Assembly: GCF_003431325.1 (NCBI RefSeq)
Contig: NZ_CP010515.1
Coordinates: 992,001-1,056,000 of the forward strand
Length of the DNA: 64,000 nt
Origin: Acidilobus sp. 7A
GTDB lineage: Archaea; Thermoproteota; Thermoprotei_A; Sulfolobales; Acidilobaceae
Direction: 5' to 3'
The translations under genes and the position numbers were made by a program. Below, piece by piece: positions 1-7,780 of the stretch. Below the pieces are notes generated by a model. The model saw nothing but the letters and a program-made list of their open reading frames with translations, made no database searches and was not told the origin of the DNA. Numbering within the stretch: the stretch's first letter is position 1; each line of letters starts with the position of its first letter.

Positions 1-1299
1 GACGCCTTGCCCCAGGCAAGCGCTAAGGAGGCCATGTCTGACGCGATCCTTGCATCAAACGTGAGCCCTCTGGCCTTAGCGCTGGCCTCCTCAACCATCA
101 CGGCCGAGACGTTGGCCTCTGAGGCAAGCGACGTCAGGAGGGCCGCGGCGACCCTCCCTATCGAGTCCCCCTTCATGACGCCGCTGCCGCTCGTGCCCGC
201 CGCTATCACCAGGTCGCTCTCATAGGGCTCGTACACTATTGGCAGTCCGTCAAAGCTCATGTCGTAATGTTCGGCCCACGCGGCGTCAGGGTACCTGAGC
301 TGGAACTGGGGCAGGTAAGTGCCCAGGACCGGGATTATGCCGTATGTATAGAACCTCTCCTCAGGCTGCGAGCTCTCCTCCAGCGCGAACGGCCTGCCCA
401 GCTCGTCAGACATGCCGACCCAGAAGGTGTTCTCAAGGGGGTTAGGCCTCACGTAGACCCCTTCGGGAGGATTGTAAAGGGCATGACGCCAAGGTCGTTG
501 AGGCCGCTAGCCCTCAGCAGGGAGCCCAGCTGTCCCTCGGCCTTAATTACGAACAGCTGCCTCTTCTTGGGCCTGCTGAAGGAGTCGAGCCCCACGGGGT
601 TCAGCAGCCCGGGGCTCCAGGCCCCGAGGGCTGACACAACCTTCTTACGGGCCTCCACCTCCCTGCCGTCCGCAAGCCTGATGCCCCTGACCCTTAGGTC
701 CTCCCATGGGAACGGCTCCCCCTCTATCCCCAGGGGGCTCCTCGGCCAGACCACGAACTCCCTGACCCTGGCCCCTAACGCGAACTCGACGCCCATCGAC
801 TTAAGCTTAAGGTAATAATAGTCAACGAGCTTCTCTACATCTAAAACGCCGGCCTCCCTGAAGAGGTAACCGCCCTCAACGTCGCTTACGCCCAGCATCT
901 CGGCCTCCTCTGACCCGCTGAGAGAAACCCTCATGTCGAGCGACTTCTCAAGCCTGTCCTGGCTTACCTCCTCAACCTCGACCCCCTCGCTCGCCGCGAC
1001 CTTCACCTCCTCTTGATCGTCGACTTAGTCCTGCCGTCAACTACGAAGAGGTAGCCCACCTTCAGGGCCGCCAAGTTAAGGCCCTCCGACTGAACCTCGA
1101 GGTAGAAACTTATGGCGCCCTTCGCCAGCCTGAGGTTAGTCCTGTTCGTGAAGGCCGCGGCGCTCTTGGCCGTGTCGCCAGCGCCCACGCTGTCCTCCTT
1201 GTCTATCACAAGCACCGTGGAGCCAGGGTCCATCTGCTTTATGTGATAGGCTGTGGCCAGGCCAACTATGCCAGCGCCAACCACCATGTAGTCGTACAT
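1..1299 (-). pseudogene. FAD-dependent oxidoreductase (DAO family), frameshifted, cut by window edge
   Basis: Three consecutive reading frames on the minus strand together give one FAD/NAD(P)-binding oxidoreductase of the D-amino-acid/glycine oxidase type. The N-terminus (ATG at 1299) carries the dinucleotide-binding motif VVGAGIVGLATAY, followed by a GAGDTAKSAAAF segment typical of flavin binding. The first frame stops at 1003; the next continues the protein from about 1006 to about 470; a third frame then runs open to base 1 and carries the C-terminal AGGTSGSG flavin-contact motif. Both breaks look like loss of one base: near 1005 in an AGGAGG run and near 471 in a CCTCCC run. The substrate cannot be told. 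It is either a recent pseudogene or an intact gene with two sequence errors. Confidence 0.75.
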
Positions 1300-1423
1300 G
1301 GCGCCTCTCAGACATACGAGGCCAGGGAGCTCATTATAGGTTCTATAAAGCGTCTCTAATACTGCAATAACTAATAATCGTTGTTTAAAGTCTTCCTGGC
1401 ATTACTGAATTTACAAAGGTAGA

Positions 1424-1441
1424 CCGGAAAAAATAAAACTC
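1424..1441 (+). promoter_or_regulatory. TATA-box promoter of the SCP2 gene
   Basis: An A-rich TATA element (GAAAAAATAAAAC) lies about 35-45 bases upstream of the ATG at 1474. This is the spacing expected for an archaeal promoter giving a short leader. Confidence 0.5.
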
Positions 1442-1473
1442 TTAGAAGATGTTATGTAGGCCGGCGCTACTAC

Positions 1474-1896
1474 ATGAGCGCAGTCGAGTTTCCTAGCAAA
1501 GAGTGGGCAGAAATTTTCTGCAAGAAAATAAACGAAAATTCTAATTATAAAAACGCCGCCAGGGGTTGGGAATGGCCCTTAGTGTTTAAAGTGACCCAGC
1601 TGCCAGACGATTTACTAAGGAAATACCCGAGCGGGAACATAGGGATAAAGGCAAACTTATCTGAAGGCCAGTGCTATGGCGTCGAATTTTACGAAGACGC
1701 TAGCAAAGCCACGGCGGATTTTATATTATCGGCCTCCTTTGAGAGCTGGATGAAAATATTAAGAGGTGAACTAAACCCTGTCACCGCTATCCTGCAAGGG
1801 AAATTAAAGTTGGAGAAAGGGTCTATGACGACCCTTATGAGATTCACTACGGCTGCCGTTGAGCTGGTGAAGTCGGCACAGGAGGCGTCAAAATAA
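1474..1896 (+). CDS. SCP2 sterol-binding-domain protein
   Basis: A 140-residue protein that looks like a free-standing SCP2-type lipid-carrier domain. The C-terminal half (SFESWMKILRGELNPVTAIL followed by QGKLKLEKG) matches the family pattern of a hydrophobic-cavity fold ending in the G-K-L/G-D hairpin. Such domains bind fatty acyl or isoprenoid chains. In archaea they often sit beside alcohol or lipid dehydrogenases, as here: the next gene, convergent and only 2 bases away, is an alcohol dehydrogenase. It is markedly AT-rich, with AAA, AAT, TTA and ATA codons, unlike most genes in the window. The ligand is unknown. Confidence 0.7.
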   Translation: MSAVEFPSKEWAEIFCKKINENSNYKNAARGWEWPLVFKVTQLPDDLLRKYPSGNIGIKANLSEGQCYGVEFYEDASKATADFILSASFESWMKILRGELNPVTAILQGKLKLEKGSMTTLMRFTTAAVELVKSAQEASK

Positions 1897-1898
1897 TT

Positions 1899-3071
1899 TT
1901 AATAAATTTTATTTAATATGTTTTTTATATCCTCGTAGCTTGCTGGCCTTGGGTTAAACGGCAGGTCTGCGTCCTTTAACGCCAGTTCCACTATATCATC
2001 TATTCTCGACCTGTAGGCCTCCTCGCTAATTCCAATGTCCCTTAAGTGCGTCGTCTGGCCTACCTTGCTGTACAGGTCCAGCAGGTGCTCCTTTAAGTCC
2101 CTCCTTTCCTCAAACTTGTCCACCTTCTCTAATATGTCCTTTAACATGTCATATTTTTCTTTGGCAGCCTTATCCTCATAGTTGAACTCGACGACATATG
2201 GCATGACTATCGCCACGGCAAGCCCATGGGGTATGTTAAAGATCGAGCCTAAGGGATGGGCTATTGCATGTGTCAAACCGACGCCGGAGTTTGAAAATGC
2301 TATGCCTGAAATTGTACTTGCTAGGTGCAGGTTACTTAACGCCTCATCTCTGTCTTTATCCGAGAGCGCCTTGGGTAAATGCTTGAAGAACATCCTTGCA
2401 GACTGAATGGCTAAGCCGTCTGACAGAGGGTTCGAATTTACGGCTACCAGCCCCTCAATATCGTTAGCTAATCCGTCTATCGCGGTTATAATCAACTGTT
2501 TCGTAGGTAGTGTTTTTAGAAATTCTATATCTAAGATGGACTCATATGGAACTAGCTCGTAGTTGCCCGTCGCATACTTAACCTCCTTGTTGTCCTCCTT
2601 TATCTTTAGAACAAATGCAAAGCTCGCGTCGCTTCCAGTCCCTGGGGTCGTTGGAACCGCGACCAAGAGGGGTTTCTTGTTCTCGAGATGCAAAGAAACG
2701 AAGGGGGAAATGTCTTCGCTCTTAACGTCGGGCCTTAGGATTTTAACCCTTGCAAGCTTTGAGGCGTCTATTACGCTCCCTCCTCCGACGGCTACTATTA
2801 AGTCTGGGATGTCATTATTTATGAATTTCACTATCTCGTCAGCTATTTCTATACTAGGCTCCTTAGGGATGTTGAAAAAGACTCTTACCCTTATGCCTTT
2901 TTTCTCTAATTCATTAACTAATTTAATAAATGCCTGCGTTCCTTTGATGACTTCGTCGGTTAATATCAGGAAATTCTTTGCGTCATGCATTTCAGACAGG
3001 TTCAGCAGTTCGTCTACGGCGCCTTCGTTATAACTTATTCTCCTAGGAAACGCGTAAGGCATGTCGGCCAC
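1899..3071 (-). CDS. Iron-type (group III) alcohol dehydrogenase
   Basis: A full-length (390-residue) member of the iron-containing alcohol dehydrogenase family, expected to interconvert an aldehyde and an alcohol with NAD(P)H. Visible are the nucleotide-binding GGGSVIDASK (96-105), the family loop PTTPGTGSDAS (140-150) and the metal-binding block HAIAHPLGSIFNIPHG (His268, His272, His282). The first metal ligand Asp199 is present, but the position four residues later, normally histidine, is Asn203. Metal identity and activity are therefore uncertain. It starts 4 bases after the stop of the upstream thiamine-diphosphate enzyme gene, so the two are very likely co-transcribed and may act in sequence (2-oxoacid to aldehyde to alcohol); that is inference. 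AT-rich like its neighbours. Confidence 0.85.
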   Translation of the reverse strand: MADMPYAFPRRISYNEGAVDELLNLSEMHDAKNFLILTDEVIKGTQAFIKLVNELEKKGIRVRVFFNIPKEPSIEIADEIVKFINNDIPDLIVAVGGGSVIDASKLARVKILRPDVKSEDISPFVSLHLENKKPLLVAVPTTPGTGSDASFAFVLKIKEDNKEVKYATGNYELVPYESILDIEFLKTLPTKQLIITAIDGLANDIEGLVAVNSNPLSDGLAIQSARMFFKHLPKALSDKDRDEALSNLHLASTISGIAFSNSGVGLTHAIAHPLGSIFNIPHGLAVAIVMPYVVEFNYEDKAAKEKYDMLKDILEKVDKFEERRDLKEHLLDLYSKVGQTTHLRDIGISEEAYRSRIDDIVELALKDADLPFNPRPASYEDIKNILNKIY

Positions 3072-3075
3072 CCCC

Positions 3076-4797
3076 CTACGAAGGCATCTCTACGCCCTCA
3101 AGCCATATGCCGGCTAATATTTCAAAGTGAGGAGGAATAGCGTTGCCGTCTGTGATGACGTTGATGACCGAGGTTTTCCCTGACTCCACCGACCTCGCTA
3201 GCGCGTCCTTGAAGTCCTTAGGCTCTGTTACGTATTCTCCGTGACCTCCTAGCGCCTCAGCTATAAGGTCGTACCTGATGTCCGAGAAGTCAACGCCGAC
3301 GTACCTCTTGCCGTAATATAATGTCTGTCCAGCCTTAATCATACCCCATGCCTTATCATTTAAAACTATACAGGTGACCTGCAGCCCTAGCCTTACGGCC
3401 GTTTCTATTTCCATGACGTGAAATCCGAAGGCGCCGTCCCCTGATATGCAGTAGACCTGCTTATCGGGGTGCGCCAGCTTCGCAGCGATGGCAAAGGATA
3501 TCCCAGACCCCAAGTGGCCTGAGTCGCCACTGGCGGTACTAAATATGGTTCTTGGAACATGTACTCTGTGCAGGTAAATGGTCCAGACGGTTGTATTTCC
3601 ACCATCTATGATGGCAATGGCGTCCTTAGGGAAGAACTCCCTCGTCTCCCTTATTACCCTTAGCGGATGTATAGGTACGCTGTCAGAATACGACAGGTCC
3701 TCCATTTGCCTTAGGTACTCCTGTTCCATCTGCTTATATCTTGCTAAGGCCTCGGGGTAGTCCTTTCTTGGCGGGGTGTACTTCTTAAGGGCTTCTAGTA
3801 GCTGCTTAAGGACGACCTTTAAGTCTCCAATGATGCCCACGTCCACGTGCCTGTTCAAACCTATGTCGTCTCCTGTAATGTCTATATGGATTGTCTTTTG
3901 GTTTGGCCACTCACCCCATGCAGGAGGCTTCCCCCAAAAGTCTAGGTCTGCAAGCCTTGAGCCAGCAATCAGAACGACGTCAGCTTCAGACTGAGCGGCT
4001 AAGGCGCCTGGCAGGCCTGGCAGAAGCAGGGACGGGTAGTCCTCAGATACGCTTCCTCTGCCTCCTACCGATGTAGTAACTATGGCTTTTAGGTAATCTA
4101 TGAGCTCTAACGCCTCATTAGTAGCGTCTGACCTTAGGACTCCGCCACCCAAGTGAATTAGAGGTAGCTTGGCTTTAGCTAATAACTTAGCGGCGGCGTC
4201 TATATCTGCAGGGTTGCCTGCTGGACCGTTAACCGCTCTATAACTTTCTGGGCTATACAGTTTAACCTCATCCTCGTCCCCTGTTTGATATAAAACGTCA
4301 ACAGCGACATCTAAGTGAACAGGGCCAGGCCTCCCTGTTAAGGCTTTTCTAAAAGCTGTTTCCAGCAGTTCAACTATCCTACTCCAGTGAGCGATATACG
4401 CGTTCCACTTTGTAATTGGTTTAAATAAATTGATTTGATCCAAGGCTTGCATAGAGCCGTGATCCGGGTAAGACCTCCACGACTGGTTCTGTGCTGTTAT
4501 AATTATCATGGGTATCCCCTCTGCATAGGCTGGATAAACCCCTCCTACTAGGTTGGCCGCTCCTGGACCTACAGTCGCGATCACTACCCCTGGCTTTCCA
4601 GTAACCCTTGCGTAGCCGTCAGCAGCGTGCGCGGCAGCGGCCTCGTGATGAAACGTGATGAACTTTATTTTATCATCGTTGTAGAAGGCGTCCAGCAGCG
4701 GATATAGTTGGTCTCCAGGTACGCCAAACACGTATTTAACGCCCTCATCAACTAGAAAACGCTTAATAACTTCCCCACCAGTTATTTTCCTACCCAA
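3076..4797 (-). CDS. Thiamine-diphosphate enzyme, acetolactate-synthase-like
   Basis: 573 residues with the three-domain layout of the AHAS/2-oxoacid decarboxylase superfamily. The pyrimidine-binding domain holds the catalytic glutamate (HHEAAAAHAADGYAR, Glu52). A central Rossmann-like domain spans about 195-340. The diphosphate domain has GDG at 453-455 and the closing Asn at 480. The translation starts at a TTG just after a TATA-rich stretch. There is no regulatory small subunit (ilvN) beside it and the partner gene is an alcohol dehydrogenase, so a catabolic decarboxylase or carboligase is as likely as biosynthetic acetolactate synthase. The substrate cannot be read from sequence. Base composition marks it as part of an AT-rich island. 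Confidence 0.8.
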   Translation of the reverse strand: MGRKITGGEVIKRFLVDEGVKYVFGVPGDQLYPLLDAFYNDDKIKFITFHHEAAAAHAADGYARVTGKPGVVIATVGPGAANLVGGVYPAYAEGIPMIIITAQNQSWRSYPDHGSMQALDQINLFKPITKWNAYIAHWSRIVELLETAFRKALTGRPGPVHLDVAVDVLYQTGDEDEVKLYSPESYRAVNGPAGNPADIDAAAKLLAKAKLPLIHLGGGVLRSDATNEALELIDYLKAIVTTSVGGRGSVSEDYPSLLLPGLPGALAAQSEADVVLIAGSRLADLDFWGKPPAWGEWPNQKTIHIDITGDDIGLNRHVDVGIIGDLKVVLKQLLEALKKYTPPRKDYPEALARYKQMEQEYLRQMEDLSYSDSVPIHPLRVIRETREFFPKDAIAIIDGGNTTVWTIYLHRVHVPRTIFSTASGDSGHLGSGISFAIAAKLAHPDKQVYCISGDGAFGFHVMEIETAVRLGLQVTCIVLNDKAWGMIKAGQTLYYGKRYVGVDFSDIRYDLIAEALGGHGEYVTEPKDFKDALARSVESGKTSVINVITDGNAIPPHFEILAGIWLEGVEMPS

Positions 4798-4807
4798 AAA
4801 CCTCTCC

Positions 4808-4826
4808 CCAATATTTAATATTTAAT
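4808..4826 (-). promoter_or_regulatory. TATA promoter of the TPP enzyme/alcohol dehydrogenase operon
   Basis: On the minus strand the stretch reads TTAAATATTAAATATT, about 12-28 bases before the TTG start at 4797. It is the only strong TATA element upstream of this two-gene operon. Confidence 0.5.
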
Positions 4827-5220
4827 GGTTCCTCATTTATTAATCTTCGCCTCTTGCTCAGCTCTCAAGAACATATAGCGCTTTCACACCATCCTGCGGG
4901 AGGGCCTCAGGGGAAGGCGTCAGCTCTTCACCTCACGCCTCACCTGGTCCTCGCGCCGCCAGGAGGGATCAAGTCCTTTAGCTCATCAAGGCCTGCCTCA
5001 CCTCAGTGTAAACTGGGGAGTTAACACGTGGACAAGGCATCGACACCCTTTTACTTAGGTTAAAGCCCGCAGCAGATAGGACGCCCCTTACCTTCGCCCC
5101 AGGCCCTCTCGTTAAGGAGCTTACGGTCAACAGCGGCTGGCGACAAGGTCGAAGCTGCTCAGAAGGTACGTACCGTTAGGCCGAGGCCGTCAGTCCCTGG
5201 ATGTCAACAAAGGCCCACAC
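4827..5220. other. Intergenic region, no gene seen
   Basis: About 400 bases between the divergent genes at 4797 and 5281. No open frame with coding character, no tRNA and no repeat was recognised. The GC content rises back to the window average here, so the right edge of the AT-rich island lies at about 4.85 kb. Confidence 0.5.
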
Positions 5221-5260
5221 TTATAACCATGCTGAAAAGTTTATAACTGTGCTGAAAACT
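5221..5260 (+). repeat. Two tandem 20-bp repeats containing TATA elements
   Basis: Two units, 5221-5240 and 5241-5260, share the pattern TTATAACYRTGCTGAAAAST and differ at only three positions. The period of exactly 20 bp is close to two helical turns. The second TTTATAAC is placed as the TATA box of the gene at 5281, so the repeat may be a duplicated promoter or a regulator site. Confidence 0.6.
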
Positions 5261-5280
5261 CAATAAAGACAGGTGAGCTT

Positions 5281-5706
5281 TTGGCTAGCGCCTCAGGTCA
5301 AGCGCCCTCCCCTGAGGTAGAGAGGTCCCTTGGCTCAATAAGGACCATGGTCCTGGTGGCCCTGATCTTCGCCATCCTGGCCCTGATTGGCGAGATCGTG
5401 GCCCTAGGCCTTGTGGGCTTCGCAGGCGCTGTGATCTCCAAGCAGGGCATCGTAAGCCCGGTGGCGAGCGCTGAGCTGGGCCTCATAGGCTTCCTTTCGG
5501 TGATATTCCTGATAATAGACGTTGTGGTGGTACGCTGCGCCTGGAAGATGTACTCGGCCGTACAGAACGGCGACATCGCTGCCCTGAAGTCGCTCAACTC
5601 GCTTGGCTGGGCCATAGTGGCCCTGATATTTTCTGGCGTTATACCTGGTGTGTTGCTCCTCATAGCCCACGGGAGGATAGAGGATCTCCCAAGCCCTCAG
5701 GTGTAA
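5281..5706 (+). CDS. Small membrane protein, unknown function
   Basis: 141 residues starting at TTG, preceded by AGGTGAG. There is a short polar N-terminus, then hydrophobic segments at about 21-52, 66-88 and 104-126, and a short charged tail: three or four membrane spans. No catalytic motif is recognised. The layout resembles small crenarchaeal membrane proteins annotated only as domains of unknown function. It is isolated between two intergenic regions and is preceded by the 20-bp tandem repeats. Confidence 0.7.
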   Translation: MASASGQAPSPEVERSLGSIRTMVLVALIFAILALIGEIVALGLVGFAGAVISKQGIVSPVASAELGLIGFLSVIFLIIDVVVVRCAWKMYSAVQNGDIAALKSLNSLGWAIVALIFSGVIPGVLLLIAHGRIEDLPSPQV

Positions 5707-5905
5707 TCCCTTAGGTCAAAGATTTTTCTCACTAGGTGACTCAGGATCTAGGGCCCTTACGCCTTAACTAAGATAGCAACATTAGGTTAGGCACGTCCTA
5801 CTAGATTGAGGAGCGACCTTCGGCTGCCAGGCTAGGTTTGACCATAGGCTGATCGCTTACAGGCGGTTATCTCTAGCCTCTTAGGGCGGAAGCCTTAATA
5901 GTTTT

Positions 5906-5931
5906 GCTGGCTCAACTTTAGTTGAGCCGGC
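5906..5931 (+). promoter_or_regulatory. Palindromic operator of the vapBC operon
   Basis: Two 11-bp arms, GCTGGCTCAAC and GTTGAGCCGGC, surround a 4-base centre and are complementary except at one position. The palindrome lies between a TATA-like CCTTAATAG (about 5893-5901) and the TTG start at 5932, exactly where binding would block initiation. VapB-type antitoxins commonly autoregulate through such sites, so this is the probable operator. Confidence 0.65.
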
Positions 5932-6192
5932 TTGACTGCAAAGGTAGAGGTCGGGAGGAAGGGCTACATAATAATTCCTAAGAGCATAAGGGAGCTGATT
6001 GGGATAAAGGAGGGGGACGTGCTGACCTTGACCGTTGAGAATGGAAGGATAGTGCTGGAGCCGGAGAGGAGGGTCAGCCTGCCTGAGGTGGCTAGGAGGC
6101 TCAGGGAGCACGAGGAGAAAGTGAGAAAGTACGCTAAGGAGGCCAGGCTGGGCGACCTCGCTGGCGTGAGCCTAGAGGATGAGTTCGAGTGA
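5932..6192 (+). CDS. vapB: VapB-type antitoxin (AbrB/MazE-like DNA-binding)
   Basis: 86 residues. The first 45 form a SpoVT/AbrB swapped-hairpin domain: the pattern KVEVGRKGYIIIPKSIREL followed by IKEGDVLTLTVENGRIVLEP is characteristic. The rest is a charged helix (REHEEKVRKYAKEAR) and an acidic tail that would wrap the toxin. It overlaps the PIN toxin gene by 4 bases, the classic antitoxin-toxin order. Initiation is at a TTG immediately after the palindrome, so the mRNA is probably leaderless. Confidence 0.85.
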   Translation: MTAKVEVGRKGYIIIPKSIRELIGIKEGDVLTLTVENGRIVLEPERRVSLPEVARRLREHEEKVRKYAKEARLGDLAGVSLEDEFE

Positions 6193-6578
6193 TATTCGTG
6201 GACGCTAACTTCCTAATTTATCTCAACCTCGGCGTGAAGGAGATCGAGGGCTATTACCTGAAGCTCCTGTCAGAGGAGTCCCTCGCCACCAACCCGCTTG
6301 TCCTGGACGAGGTAATTTATGTCTCTAAGAAAAAGTACGGCGTTAGGCTTGAGGACACCTTAGACTTCCTAGATAACGTTGTGCTGCCAAACTCTGTAGT
6401 CCTTCCACTAACGATTAATGAGTACAGGAGGGCCAGGGAGGTCATGTTAAAGTACTCGCTAAACCCCTCCGACGCGCTCCACGTGGCTGTGATGCTGAAC
6501 AACTCCATAAGGAGGATCCTGAGCGAGGACACGGACTTCGACAGGGTTAAGGAGGTTGAGAGGGTCTGGCTGGGCTGA
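6189..6578 (+). CDS. vapC: VapC-type toxin, PIN-domain ribonuclease
   Basis: 129 residues starting at GTG inside the antitoxin stop. The acidic residues expected of a PIN ribonuclease can be placed: Asp5 in IFVDAN, Glu41 in LDEVIYVS, Asp95 in NPSDALHVAV and Asp114/Asp116 in LSEDTDFD. The family cleaves RNA (tRNA or rRNA in studied cases) when not held by the antitoxin; the target here is unknown. The stop codon is directly followed by a short sequence resembling a tnpB 3' end on the opposite strand. Confidence 0.85.
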   Translation: MIFVDANFLIYLNLGVKEIEGYYLKLLSEESLATNPLVLDEVIYVSKKKYGVRLEDTLDFLDNVVLPNSVVLPLTINEYRRAREVMLKYSLNPSDALHVAVMLNNSIRRILSEDTDFDRVKEVERVWLG

Positions 6579-6610
6579 CCTCATCCCCACCCTGAAGGGC
6601 AAGGCCCTTT
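6576..6610 (-). mobile_element. Possible remnant of an IS200/IS605-type tnpB 3' end
   Basis: The 30 bases from 6576 match 63149-63178 at 26 positions (TGACCTC, then TCCCC, then CCCTGAAGGGC). In the second place the same sequence ends a larger tnpB-like relic on the minus strand. Here only the terminal hairpin region is left. The assignment rests on this internal match and on memory of such 3' ends. Confidence 0.35.
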
Positions 6611-6699
6611 TCGGCCATTGTGAGGTCGCCGCAACCTCATGGAGTTAACCCCTCGGCAGACTTAAGTGCCCCCTTAATGGGGCTTTTCCCTTGCCAAGC

Positions 6700-6720
6700 G
6701 CGTTAACTCCCCGGTTAACA
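6700..6720 (-). terminator. GTTAAC hairpin downstream of dihydropteroate synthase
   Basis: Two copies of the self-complementary hexamer GTTAAC, 6 bases apart, can fold into a 6-bp hairpin. It sits 26 bases after the stop of the minus-strand gene at 6747. A near-identical copy follows the stop of the next upstream gene (7760-7779). It may be a terminator, an mRNA 3' element or a protein site. Confidence 0.4.
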
Positions 6721-6746
6721 AGGGCCCTCGGCGCCTGCGCAACCCT

Positions 6747-7718
6747 TCACCTGGTCAGTACATCATGCACGAGCCTAGCAAGCTCCTCACTGCACTCCCT
6801 GGGGGGTTTGCTGACGCAGAGCCTCAGCGCCTCCCCCACGCTCACCGCGTCCCTGCTCTCGCGCACGTTGTGGGTCCTTATGGCGTCGGCCCCCATGAGC
6901 ACGGATATGGCCTCAGCGCTGAGCGAGGCGAAGAGCCTGTCCTCAGGCGGAGCGGGCCTGCGCATCAGCCTCTCAAGGAAGGACTTCCTCGAGACGCCCA
7001 CGAGCACTGGGAGCCCGAGCTCGCTCCTTATCCTCTGTATGCCTGTTATTAGTATGGAGTCCCAGGAGTACCACGGGTACGCCTCGTCGCCGTGCCTTAG
7101 GTCGCCCCGAACCGGCTCGCCGCCCGTGATTACCGGGTCGAGGCTCAGGGGCCCGAAGCCGACCCCTGGGTCAACCACTACCCTCTCAGGGCCTATGCCT
7201 GCCCTCTCGGCGACCTCAAGGCTCTCCCTGAGGGCCCCTATCACCCTGTCGAGCGGGCTCAGCCCCCTCCTCGGCTCCCTCTCCCTGGCGACAACTATGA
7301 CGGAGGCCCCGCTGTCGGCGACGACCTTAGCCATAGCTGGGTCCCCCTTGAGGCCAGTGACGTCATTAATTACATCGGCTCCCAGCCTCAGGCACTCCTC
7401 CGCGACCCTGGCCCTGAAGGTGTCAACTGAGATCACCAGGTCAGGGTGGGAGTCCCTGATGGCCTTTATGGCGGGCCTCAGCCTGCCCAGCTCCTCCTCG
7501 GCGCTCACAAGCGTCCTGTTGTACGGAGCCGTCGACATGCCCCCCAGGTCAACCACGTCGGCCCCGTCCCTCACCATGGACTCCACGGTCCTCAGGACGT
7601 CATCAACCGTGGCCCTCACTGAGCCCCTGTAGAAGGACTCCGGGCTGAGGTTTATGACGCCCATTATCCTCACGGGCTCGCCGTCGCCCACCCAGACCCT
7701 GCCGAGCCTTGACCTCAA
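6747..7718 (-). CDS. folP: Dihydropteroate synthase-like protein
   Basis: 323 residues with the TIM-barrel signatures of the pterin-binding family: GVINLSPESFY (20-30), GADVVDLGGMSTAP, ISVDTFR, GADVINDVTG and the C-terminal GVSRKSFLERL. Canonical DHPS joins a pterin diphosphate to an aminobenzoate; in crenarchaea the product is a modified folate, so the exact acceptor is uncertain. It starts at a TTG 62 bases after the symporter stop on the same strand. A co-transcript is possible although a hairpin lies between. No other folate gene is nearby. Confidence 0.8.
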   Translation of the reverse strand: MRSRLGRVWVGDGEPVRIMGVINLSPESFYRGSVRATVDDVLRTVESMVRDGADVVDLGGMSTAPYNRTLVSAEEELGRLRPAIKAIRDSHPDLVISVDTFRARVAEECLRLGADVINDVTGLKGDPAMAKVVADSGASVIVVAREREPRRGLSPLDRVIGALRESLEVAERAGIGPERVVVDPGVGFGPLSLDPVITGGEPVRGDLRHGDEAYPWYSWDSILITGIQRIRSELGLPVLVGVSRKSFLERLMRRPAPPEDRLFASLSAEAISVLMGADAIRTHNVRESRDAVSVGEALRLCVSKPPRECSEELARLVHDVLTR

Positions 7719-7759
7719 GGCAGCCCCCGCTGACCAGGACTAAGGGCGCTTTTGAGGAT

Positions 7760-7779
7760 GCGTTAACTCCCGGTTAACA
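7760..7779 (-). terminator. GTTAAC hairpin downstream of the symporter gene
   Basis: GTTAAC-CGGGA-GTTAAC on the minus strand, starting 1 base after the symporter stop. It matches the element at 6700-6720 over 20 positions apart from one inserted C. Same position relative to a stop codon, same strand. Confidence 0.4.
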
Positions 7780-7780
7780 C

